Shown piece after piece: positions 55,256 to 64,000 of a DNA stretch of 64,000 nt. The position numbers were made by a program, and so were the translations under genes. The DNA is from Strix aluco (Eukaryota > Chordata > Aves > Strigiformes > Strigidae). The DNA lies in NCBI RefSeq assembly GCF_031877795.1, contig NC_133970.1:47684828-47748827 (forward strand), read 5' to 3'. The number at the start of each line of letters is the position of its first letter. Position 1 is the stretch's first letter. The notes below the pieces were generated by a model that worked only from the letters and a program-made list of their open reading frames with translations, did not search any database and had not been told where the DNA came from.

Positions 55256-56260
55256 TGAAGTGCTAAGGCTTGGACAACAGGCCTAAGCCAGAGTTGACCT
55301 ATAGATGAATCCTGTATATTTTATAACTGATAACCATTGTGCTAGTAGGTATTGTACTAAGTTATAACAACCCACTTATGCTGGTGTAAAAAGTGCTAAA
55401 GTGTTGAAGTACTGAAAGCCTGAACAACAGGCCCAGAGCTGAAGCTGCTAACTTAGTATGTAATCATTAACAAAGTATGTAAGCTCACTAGTGAAAGATG
55501 CAGCTTAGACAGAATATAATCAGTAGTGAGGATGAAATGCTGAGAGAATGTATCCAGCTTCCCTTGTTTAGCCTTGTTCAAGGCTGAGAACCCAAGTATT
55601 TGGCCTTGTTAGAAACTCCCTTGGTTTTCCCCCCTGAGCCCTGGCCAGGCTTTGGGTGGAATCCAACAGGAGAATGAAACCAGAAACTTTCCGCTCAAAA
55701 CAAAGGTGCCAGCTATTCTGGCTTGCTGATTTTTGGTATATAAGGCTGGACCCGCTCACAGCGACTTTGGAAGCCTCACCTACGGGAGGACGCACCGCGT
55801 AGGATTTCCCACTTGCCGGGACAGGCTCTCCAGATCCTCGCTGTAACCGGGGCTGCCCAGCGCCTGCGGATCTGGATGATGGTAAAGTATGCAAGTGGTG
55901 ATGGATCTTTCTTAATCACTATTCTCTCTCTCTCAGGTAGTAATGATTTGATGCATTACCCTGTATTTTCCTATTTGTTTAAGTGCACTATTCTGTCTTT
56001 TCTTACTGTATGTTTTCTGTATTATTCTGTTATATTATGTAGTTATTTCTAATAAATACGCCTGCTCTTTTCACTCTGGTGTCTGAGTTTAATTGATATC
56101 TCTGATCAACAAAACATTGCTTTAGGTGCATTGTTCTGCCTTTTCTTACTGCATGTTTTCTGTATTACTCTGTTACATTATTTGGTTATTACTAATAAAA
56201 TACGCCTACTCTTTTCACTCTGGTGTCCAAGTTTAATTGGTATCCTTAATCAGCAAAACA
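55256..56260 (+). repeat. Composite 5' LTR: full LTR plus 144-bp LTR tail
   Basis: 55256-56116 is a complete family X LTR ending CAACAAAACA. It is followed at once by 56117-56260, the last 144 bp of a second LTR subtype (TTGCTTTAGGTGC...CAGCAAAACA), the subtype found in the 3' LTR at 61199. The PBS follows the second end. Confidence 0.88.
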
Positions 56261-56265
56261 TAAAT

Positions 56266-56283
56266 TGGTGTCAGGAGTGGGAT
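56266..56283 (+). other. Primer-binding site, tRNA-Leu (family X)
   Basis: TGGTGTCAGGAGTGGGAT, five bases after the LTR end. Gag ATG follows at 56294, only 10 bases later. Confidence 0.88.
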
Positions 56284-56293
56284 CCAACAAAAA

Positions 56294-57520
56294 ATGCCAT
56301 TATTTAAATTCAAAGGTAATTTGTCAAGTCCACCAAATATTCCCAGTTGGGAAAATCCTCCCTGTAGTTCGCGGGCCCAGGAGTGGGCTCAGGTTGGAGG
56401 GCCGTGCGAACAATGGGAGAGCTGGCTGAAAGAATATGAACCATTAGATGTTCTAAATTGTATGAAAAGGATACCTATTGGAAAAGGAAAAGAGATCACA
56501 AACTCGAGTAAACGAGGATGGATTTCGTTAACTGCATATAGAAAATAACACCAGAGTAAAGAGAGGCTGTTGTTAGAGCGCTCCCAGATGGAGCGACAGA
56601 TGTGTGATTTGCAGAGTCAAACAGTGATGTTGCAATGCCAGAATAAGGTGTTTGCTGATAAGCCAGATACTTATCAGACAGTGGCAGAGAAAGCCACAGT
56701 GCAAGTAGCACAATATAAGTATAGAAAAAGGAGAGGGCTGGATTTGTTGTGTACTTTGACCATTGGCACCGATATTGACTCTGAGACTTGGAACTTGTAT
56801 ATTGTACGTATGGTGTTAAATTTGGATTTGTTGTTTGTCATAATTGTCCTAGTGGTACTTGTGGTTATAAGTGTAATTCTGTGTTGTTTGTGTAAATGGT
56901 GTAAGGGAGCTCCTTGTGTGGTAATATAAGATCGATGTGTTTAATCTAAGAGTGTGTGTGAGTGTGTGAGATGCGGTACTACTGTAAAAATGTTATCATG
57001 ACTCTTTTGATTACTGAGATAGGAAATCCCCTTTGTGATGTGATAGAAAAATACAGCAGCTGGGTGACCTTGGGGAGTGGGACCCCCGAGGGAGTGCAGG
57101 GAATCGAGATACTCGAGACAGCCCTAAAGACAGTGAAAGTAGGATTTCTCCTAAGGAAATGTTTATGGCTTTGCTAAAAGACGGCATGTCTCGTGAAAAA
57201 TTTGACAGTGTTCCAACTAACGAGCTGTGGTGAATATATACACAGAGAGGGCTGAATAAACCTAGCAAGAGAGTGCAGAGTGCTAAAACTAAGAATCCGG
57301 GGACAACTCAGCCTACGGCACCCCTTCTTGAACCTCAATGGGACCCTCCATCTGCCCATGGAGGGCCCCCTCCCCTCCCCACCCCCCCACCCCACTCCAC
57401 CGTAAGTGGATCACCACTTCCAGGGGTGAAAGACAATTAGACACCATTTTCTGACTTGTACCCTTTCCACGAGGCAAGGGAAGTGAATCAATATCATGAT
57501 CAGTACAAATGAATTAATGG
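56294..57520 (+). pseudogene. gag: Family X gag with foreign insert
   Basis: Starts MPLFKFKGNLSSPP and keeps the N-terminal segment the minus copy lacks (WESWLKEYEPLDVL), stops at 56546, continues in frame with ERSQMERQMCDLQS, then at about 56738 leaves gag for a 250-base insert with a membrane segment (separate feature) and returns at NVIMTLLITEIGNPL with many breaks through the Pro-rich end near 57480. About 170 codons of capsid-like sequence are missing. Confidence 0.82.
56738..56985 (+). other. Membrane-segment cassette inside family X gag
   Basis: The frame runs from gag into GLDLLCTLTIGTDIDSETW and a strongly hydrophobic stretch (LLFVIIVLVVLVVISVILCC) followed by CKWCKGAPC and a stop. 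Similar DNA occurs at 12220-12360. It resembles the membrane anchor and Cys-rich tail of a retroviral envelope, but no ectodomain is present. Confidence 0.6.
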
Positions 57521-57594
57521 CCAAGCTCCAGGGCAGTGGGTGCAGAAGGACCGACGACCCCATGTGAAGCTTAAATTTATTTTTTTTTTTTTAG

Positions 57595-58107
57595 AACAAG
57601 CAGTCCCTGCAAACTGTAAATACCTTGATTGACACTGGAGTGGAGGCCTCCTTAATATATTGGAATCCTAGGAAATTTAAAGGACAACTTGTAATTATTA
57701 CAGGTTTAGGAGGAAAATAAATTAAAGCTGCACAAATGCAAATAGAAATGAAAATAAGAAACCTCCCAAAATGATTATATTCAGTCATGATTGTCCCCGT
57801 TCCTGGATATATAAAAGGTATAGACATTCTAAAAAGACTAACTTTATATCTTTCTGATGGTCAGTATCAATTTGGAGTTAAACCCTGTATTAGTGCCAGA
57901 CCTGTTACCGTCGGTCAAGTAAAAATGCCTCCTGTGCAGATCCCGGCTGCAACTAAGTTAGTCACAATGAAGCAGTATAGAATTCTGGGAGGACATGAAG
58001 AGATATCACAGACAATTAGAGATTTATTAGATGTAGGAGCTTTAAAGCCGACCACAACAGCCTGGAACAATCTGATATGGCCTGTCAAGAAAAGTGATGG
58101 ATCCTAG
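57595..58107 (+). pseudogene. Family X protease and RT N-terminus
   Basis: Protease active site TLIDTGVEASLIYW (Asp-Thr-Gly present) near 57625, stop in GLGGK* near 57717, then VPVPGYIKGIDILKR, KPCISARPVTVGQVK and ILGGHEEISQTIRDLL. The RT frame is open to a TAG at 58105, just before MTVDFRELNK. Confidence 0.78.
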
Positions 58108-58110
58108 AGA

Positions 58111-58823
58111 ATGACGGTGGATTTTAGAGAACTAAACAAACATACTGCACCGCTTGCAGCAGCTGTGCCAGACACTGTCACTTTAATAGAAGAAGTTCAG
58201 AAACATCCAGGAACTTGGTACGCTGTCATAGATTTAACTAGTGCATTTTTTACCATCCCGACTGCAGAAGAGCATTGGGATCCATTTGCCTTCACATGGC
58301 AGGGCCGGCAATACACTTTCACTAGATTACCACAAGGATGGTTGCATAGTCCCACTGTCTGTCATAGAATTATAGCTGAACATTTAGATGAAATACAGCT
58401 GCCTCCTCACACACAATTAAGTCACTATATAGCTGATGTTTTGATCCAAGGAAATGATGAAGAGGAGGTACAACAAGTACTTGAATTAGTGGTAAATCGC
58501 ATGAAACAGAAGGGTTGGGAAATTAACCCTGAAAAAATCCAGGGACCCTCTCAGACGGTGAAGTTTTTTTTTACATTTTGCTGTACCGCAAGAAAAAAAA
58601 AAAAAAAAAAAGAAGCTCAAAGATTTATTGGGCTATTCGGCTTCTGGAGGCAACATATTCCCCATTTGGGATAAATTTTAACCCATTTGTGACAAGGAAA
58701 AAATATGAATTTGAATGGGGAAATGAACAGCAAGCTGCTTTTGAATTAGCTAAAGAAACCATTCAAAAGGCTTTAGATTTATGGCCTCTGCAGAAAGGAG
58801 AAGTGGAGTTAATGTGTCAGTAA
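58111..58823 (+). pseudogene. pol: Family X reverse transcriptase
   Basis: MTVDFRELNKHTAPL, IDLTSAFFTIP (first Asp), FTRLPQGWLHSP and SHYIADVLIQG, where the catalytic box has Ala for the first Asp. An A18 run at 58591-58608 and a frame change follow KF, then GLFGFWRQHIPHLG and the connection FEWGNEQQAAFELAKETIQ. RNase H and the integrase core are deleted after 58823. Confidence 0.88.
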
Positions 58824-58839
58824 ATGGATGCCCAAAGAT

Positions 58840-59068
58840 CACTGCATTCTGTCCAAAGGCTCCAACCATCATGCCAGCCCCACATGGCCCTGACCACCCC
58901 AGAAATCCATCTCCTTTGCCAGGACAACCTGTCTTAGTCAAACTCCCCATGGTGGGAGCAGTACTATTGGTATTGGATACCCCAATAAACAAGTACACCT
59001 GGAAAGCCAAAGATGCTCATGGAAAGGAGCACAAAATTAATACAAGGTGGATTATCCCATCTTTCTAA
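58840..59068 (+). pseudogene. pol: Family X integrase C-terminal fragment
   Basis: HPRNPSPLPGQPVLVKL, VLDTPINKYTWKAKDA and TRWIIPSF, matching the minus copy almost exactly. The upstream deletion breakpoint differs from that in the minus copy. Confidence 0.65.
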
Positions 59069-59325
59069 TTATAACCCACTTGCGGTTCTCAAAATGAACC
59101 GAGAAGCTTTTCTTTCCTTTGTCTTGCAGGTAAAACCCCCGGAGACAGATATCCTGAGTCACGACGGGGGATCCTTATGTAAATTTAAATTTTTGTATAG
59201 TGTTGGTGTTCATTGTCTTATTAATATTTCTAGGATGTATTGTCTATCATTGCAAAATTGCTTTGGGTGACTGTTCTCCTCTCGATTCAGGGGGAAGCTC
59301 CAGCTTTCTAAGTGTTAACCAAGAA

Positions 59326-59786
59326 TGGGAGGAAAACAAATTTGTGGGTTTAGGTCATTCTGTTGCCAGTATTATGAGCAAACAATAGATACCAAATCAG
59401 GGGAAGGTCCCTTTGCTAATGGGGCCTGGGCTTTAAAAGGTCATTACTGAGCCCATGAAGGCGAGATGGAGGTATCAAGGCCTAAACTACACATGCGCTC
59501 TGGGCTGGGGCGTGGAAATACATTTTCCTGCTGCAAAGGCAGACCCCAGCTCCAGCGAGCCAGGCCACCATCTTCAGCTCCACAATTGACAACAACAACC
59601 AGGATTTATCCCCTTTTGATACCTAATTTTGTGGAGGTTGCTCTGTTAGCTCTTTCTATATTTTCTCTTGTGGTATGTATGTGTTCATCTTGTCAGTGTC
59701 CATGTAAACTGTCTTGTAATTGTGCTTATTCATGCAGACAACCACCTTCTCCCCCCAATTCCCAAGGACCGGGAGCACATCCTTAG
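59326..59786 (+). pseudogene. Family X post-integrase Cys-rich membrane ORF, second copy
   Basis: Homologous to 23482-23886. GEGPFANGAWALKGHY, a stop near 59448, then from 59466 an open frame with FVEVALLALSIFSLVVC, a membrane span longer than in the minus copy, CQCPCKLSCNCAYSC and the same Pro-rich end. Both copies keep Cys spacing and the C-terminus. Confidence 0.5.
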
Positions 59787-59789
59787 GCC

Positions 59790-61198
59790 CAGCCTCAGAC
59801 ACATTTTGGTTAAATATGTTTAGTTAAAATATTATTAATTGACACGGTTATTGTTACTGTTACCTTTATTATATGTTTGGTTAAAATGTTGTTAACCATT
59901 CTTAGTGTTAATATTGTTTTTTTTGTTATTTGTAATGTTATTACTAATTTACCTTTGTTTAAATCTGGGATTGACGTTTCTAGGCCCAGATGACGCATGT
60001 GCTTTGGGATAAGTGGGCGTGGAAACCGATTTCCCTGCTGCATATGCTGACCCCAACTTCGGCAAACCAGGGCAGCAGACCGCGTGGATTGCCAGGGCCG
60101 CAAACAGTCAGTGGTATATTGCCAGAACCGCGGAAAAATAATGGATCACATGTTAGTGGTGATTCCAATTTACTATATAGTCTTATAAAATGTTTTGGTT
60201 TTGTAGAGTTAGTTAATTTTGAGCATGACATGTTTGTTAGAGATGTTGTTAGCTATATGCTTGTTAACTGAAGATATTCATATTTCTTAAAGATATTATT
60301 AGTTACATGTTTATTAATGGTAAATTTATATATCCATTAAAAATGTTATTAGTTATATGTTAGCCAAAAATGTTATTAGTTACCATTTTGCGTGCTATTT
60401 CTATCCTTTCTCTCTCTCTTTATATCTCTATCCTTTGTGCCACCACGAGGACAGCAATGTAGAGCCACAGGATGGTGTAAAAGACTGTGTTAGACTGTGC
60501 TTGTCTCAACATTGCTGCTGCTCCACTACCACTACCTGGCCTCAACATCCTGTCACCATGGAGAAGTACGCTCTGAAGGAGATGAACTGTCCCCGAAGAA
60601 ACCACCATATCTGCCTGAAGCCAGAACAATGACATCCTTGGCAGTGCCTGCCAAGCCGCGCTTGCGCGTGAGCCAAGTGGAGACCACCGTGAACACCTGG
60701 GCATGTGCACATGGAAGAACACAGGGTGGTACGTATGACAATGAGCTCCGTGGAAATGGGCGGACTCTTTGGAGGAATTGTGAGGACTGGGACAATAAAA
60801 GGACTGCGCACTCCTCTCTCTGGTCTCGGAGCTGGGATTTCGGGATTTCGACATCACCTCTCTCTCGGCGGAGCCTACAGGACGTCTCGCTGGATTTGTG
60901 GTGCTGGTAACTGATCTTGCTGCATCTCTTCCGTTTGCTTGCTTAGGTATTCTGACTTTTTCTTATTCCCTCTGTCCTATTTCTATTATTGCTTGTTATG
61001 GGAAATAGAGCTTACAAGGTTGTATGGCATCTAACCTCATCTGTGTCAAGTTAACTCCTAGGATCATTTAAGAACCCTCCCTGATATTGGATCGGGACAT
61101 GCCTGACGAGATATCATCAGCTGATGAACAAAAACTAAGGTCACTAACCATAGAATTGTTTTCAGAGCCATGATTCACCTATAGGTCAAAGGACTGAA
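59790..61198 (+). other. Family X 3' non-coding region
   Basis: Diverged ~95-bp duplication (59485-59580 and 59980-60075) and AT-rich imperfect tandem units (60230-60375). A stretch at 60440-60900 has short frames but none is shared cleanly with the minus copy. No obvious polypurine tract before 61199 (GTCAAAGGACTGAA). Confidence 0.55.
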
Positions 61199-62669
61199 TG
61201 AAGTGCTAAGGCTTGGACAACAGGCCCAAGCCAGAGTTGACCTATAGATGAATCCTGTATATTTTATAACTGATAACCATTGTGCTAGTAGGTATTGTAC
61301 TAAGTTATAACAACCCACTTATGCTGATGTAAAAAGTGCTAAAGCGTTGAAATACTGAAGCCTGAACAATAGGCTCAGAGCTGAAGCTGCTAACTTAGTA
61401 TGTAATCATTAACAAAGTATGTAAGCTCACTAGTGAAAGATGCAGCTTAGACAGAATATAATCAGTAGTGAGGATGAAATGCTGAGAGAATGTATCCAAC
61501 TTCCCTTGTTTAGCCTTGTTCAAGGCTGAGAACCCATGTATTTGGCCTTGTTAGAAATTCCCTTGGATTCCCCCCTGAGCCCTGGCCAGGATTTGGGTGG
61601 AATCCAACAGGAGAATGAAACCAGAAATTTTCCGCTCAAAACAAAGGTGCCAGCTATTCTGGCTTGTCGATCTCTGGTATATAAGGCTGGACCCGCTCAC
61701 AGTGACTTTGGAAGCCTCACCTATGGGTGGACGCACCGCGTAGGATTTCCCACTTGCCGGGACAGGCTCTCCAAATCCTTGCTGCAACCAGGGCTCCCCA
61801 GCGACTGCGGATCTGGATGATGGTAACGTATGCAAGTGGTGATGGATCTTTCTTAATCACTGTTCTCTCCCTCAGGTAGTAATGATTTGATGCATTACCC
61901 TGTATTTTCCTTTTTGTTGCTTTAGGTGCACTATTCTGCCCTTTCTTACTGCATGTTTTCTGTATTACTCTGTTACATTATTTGGTTATTACTAATAAAA
62001 TACGCCTACTCTTTTCACTCTGGTGTCCAAGTTTAATTGGTATCCTTAATCAGTGTACTGGGTCTGGCTGAGTCGGAATTGGTTTTCCCCTGTAGCAGCC
62101 CTCACGGTGCTGTGTTTGATGTTGGAGCTGGCAGGGTGTTGATAGCACCCTGGTGGTGTGGCTACTGCTGAGTGGTGCTTACACAGCACCAAGGCTCTTT
62201 CTGACATTTCCCCCCCCACAGTGGGACGGGGTGGGCAAGATCTTGGGAGGGGACACAACCAGGACAGCTGACCCCAACTGACCAAAGGGATATTCCAGAC
62301 TATCTGACGTCTGCTCAGTATAAAGCTGGGAGAAAGGAGGAAGGGGGTGCGGTCACCCTTGGTCCTCCGAGGCAACCCCTCCGCATATGGGAGCCCTGCT
62401 TCCTGAGAAGGCCCGACATCGCCTGTTCATGGGAAGTAGAGAATAAATCTGTTTTCTTTTTTTGCTTCCATGTGCGGACCTTTGCTTCGCTTTGCTTATA
62501 TTAAAACTGCTTTTGTTTTACCTACAAAGGTTGGTTTTTTTTCCCTATCTTATTTTCTTTCCCTTCTTTGCCCTATTGAGAAAAAAAGGGGAAGGGGGGG
62601 GAAGTGATAGAGCGACTTGGTGGGTACCTGGCATTTAGCCAAGGTCAAACTACCACAATCAGCAAAACA
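61199..62669 (+). repeat. 3' LTR of plus family X provirus, split by solo LTR
   Basis: 61199-62053 plus 62663-62669; about 862 bp without the 604-bp family B insertion and its 5-bp duplication. GGTATATAAGG box near 61677. Confidence 0.92.
62054..62657 (+). repeat. ERVL-type solo LTR (family B), ATCAG duplication
   Basis: 604 bp, TGTACTGGG...CAAACTACCACA. Perfect 5-bp duplication ATCAG at 62049-62053 and 62658-62662, inside the last bases of the family X 3' LTR. Very similar to 14226-14829 and the same length. Confidence 0.94.
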
Positions 62670-62918
62670 GGTACGCAAGACTTGAAGGCAGTGTACACTT
62701 TTTGTATAAGATTTATATAAATTATTTCTAAATATTATGTCAGCCTGATCAAAGTGGCAGCCTCTTGGACCACATCCAAGGTGCTGAGTGCCTCTCTTTG
62801 ATCCATTGCCTTTTCATAAGGACCCAAGGAACAGCTGCCCAGGGACTGGACACTCATTTACACACAGAAAGAGATAAGACCTTTCTGAGGCATCTCATTG
62901 CTCCTATCCTAGACATTT

Positions 62919-63263
62919 GTAGCAGCCAGAATAATGAGTCAGAGAGTTCTTTTTTCTTTATGCAGACAGGTAGTGAGCCTTTATTGCTATCCTTTCAGCT
63001 ATTTTATGTGTTTTCTTATCATGCACACACCGGTTACAGCTTTTCTATTGGCTCTAGTGTCTTGTTCACGCACCTAAGCTAATACACTGATTTGCTACTT
63101 TCTTTTGTCCACGTGCACCGATTGAGTCACTCACATCTTCTTTTTCTGCTTTCTTATTTCTTTTTTTTTTTCCCTCTCAGTTGTTTACATTTTTCTCTCA
63201 AGGCAGAGCTGAGTCTCGTTAAGGTCAGAGCCACCCGCGGCCCAGCCAAGATCCGAGTCCACA
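62919..63263 (-). repeat. Solo LTR (family H-related), GACATT duplication
   Basis: 345 bp; minus-oriented, ending TGGCTGCTACA at 62919 with AATAAAGG near 62976. Perfect 6-bp duplication GACATT (62913-62918, 63264-63269), typical of alpha/beta elements. The first 45 bases match the reverse of the LTR end at 10562-10608. Confidence 0.88.
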
Positions 63264-63269
63264 GACATT

Positions 63270-63649
63270 TAATTTAGGATGGGATTAATCATTCTCAGGT
63301 TTGTTTTTCTCTGTCTGGGAGCCTGGGTGACTCGTTTAACCCATACATTTATCTTTTAGACTGCTGAAGTTACATAAATTGGATATTAGGCTCAGATTCC
63401 CAGCACTATTAGAAAAGAGGGGACCTGAAAGTGTATCTTCTTGTGGCACCTCCAGCCTGGTACTTGCTGCCTGGAACTGGAGACCAGGGAGAAAGATGCT
63501 AACAGAAGTACTAGTACTGAGCAATACTGTGGCTAGAAAGTATATGTATAAAATTTATAGATCCTCTAACTAGCTGTGGCACAGTGTCATGGAGACAAGA
63601 AGGGAATTTCTGCAATGCCATAGAGAAATAAAAGTAACATCTGCAATAA
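63270..63649. other. No gene recognised
   Basis: Anonymous sequence between the solo LTR and the CpG-rich tail. Confidence 0.5.
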
Positions 63650-63960
63650 TACGCGAAGGCAGAAGCCCAGGGAAGAGTCAGGGCCTCAAGTCGCCTCCCC
63701 CCTGAGCGGGAAGAGCGAGCTGCTGCTAACGAGGATGGCGGTGAGTCAGAGTGGGCGGAGACTGGAGTGACAACACCCCACACCCCTCACATACAAGAGC
63801 AGCCCCCAGGGAGCGCGAGCGACCAGGAGCACAGAGAACAGGGCGGGCAAACAGGGCGTGGTGCGTCAGAAGGGTGAGGCGCGTCAGTTTGCATGGCAGT
63901 TCGCGCAGGCAGGGCGAGCGGACAGGGCGCACTCTATCTCCGGGGTCTAGAACTTATCTG
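63650..63960 (+). promoter_or_regulatory. CpG-rich segment with ATG and splice-donor-like site
   Basis: Dense CG dinucleotides (CGCGAAGG, GAGCGCGAGCGACC, GGCGCGTCAG, TTCGCGCAGG) in a window that is otherwise CpG-poor. At 63731-63746 GAGGATGGCG is followed directly by GTGAGT, the form of a short first coding exon with a consensus donor. Could be a host CpG-island promoter, or GC-rich retroviral leader; no downstream exon is in view. Confidence 0.35.
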
Positions 63961-64000
63961 AGCCAGTTTCATCTTATCGTCCTCCACGAGTAGACTGAAC

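Larger units (their letters stand above)
55256..62669 (+). mobile_element. ERVL-like provirus, family X, plus strand
   Basis: Order: composite 5' LTR, tRNA-Leu PBS, gag with a foreign insert, protease, RT, integrase tail, Cys-rich membrane ORF, AT-rich 3' region, 3' LTR split by a solo LTR. Colinear with the minus-strand copy at 21121-27654. The flanks (GTTAT left, GGTAC right) do not match, and the 5' LTR is a join of two LTRs, so the ends may come from recombination between two elements. Confidence 0.9.

Noticed and set aside
60357-60910. Overlapping frames before the family X 3' LTR
   Set aside because: Not kept in the same frame in the minus-strand copy (22467-22793 differs in start and breaks).
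1-64000. CRISPR arrays, rRNA, tRNA genes, bacterial operons
   Set aside because: None seen; the sequence is vertebrate. tRNA-like stretches are retroviral primer-binding sites of 18 bases only.

Overview
The window looks like a bird chromosome (CR1 LINE with the usual CACAGAAT-type 3' end, avian-style ERVL, alpha/beta- and gamma-like retroviruses) and is dominated by endogenous retroviral sequence. No intact cellular gene was found. The only host coding sequence I can name is a decayed, intron-containing 3' part of EGFLAM (pikachurin) on the minus strand. Its exons lie at 43525-43589 plus 34912-34968 (one exon split by an LTR), 32218-32398, 19213-19291 and 13471-13751. It carries a TAG, a TGA in place of an EGF-domain cysteine, a terminal frameshift, missing exons, and an LTR inserted inside an exon.

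Layout. 1-4914: 5' half of a minus-strand betaretrovirus-like provirus (LTR, gag, pro with dUTPase, start of pol) with a textbook -1 frameshift signal. 4917-9074: solo LTRs and LTR fragments, one LTR nested in another, and a (TTTCC)n array. 9304-10215: CR1. 10222-12745: a truncated beta-like provirus (LTR, PBS, gag) joined to ERVL-type debris and interrupted by a solo LTR. 13471-20873: EGFLAM exons among solo LTRs. 21121-27654: minus-strand ERVL-like provirus ('family X') with a perfect 5-bp target duplication. 29369-31278: two inverted LTRs. 34969-43524: a solo LTR sitting in an EGFLAM exon, itself split by a 7.7-kb gamma-like provirus (35601-43316). 46404-52940: a young provirus with beta-like gag-pro-pol, alpharetrovirus-like env and a tRNA-Trp primer site. 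55256-62669: second, plus-strand family X provirus, whose 3' LTR is split by a 604-bp solo LTR. 62919-63263: solo LTR. 63650-63960: CpG-rich tail.

The insertions give a relative order: EGFLAM exon, then LTR D at 34969-43524, then provirus F within it. LTR pairs compared by eye differ by about 1% (G) and 2% (F), so several insertions are recent. Human 5p13 genes, including the EGFLAM neighbourhood, correspond to the avian Z. A decayed, intron-bearing, retrovirus-packed copy therefore suggests a W-linked gametolog; this is inference. All proviruses here are defective (frameshifts, stops, deletions).

Limits: boundaries rest on TG...CA ends and target-site duplications read by eye; no alignments or database searches were run. 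Stretches described as empty are stretches in which I recognise nothing.
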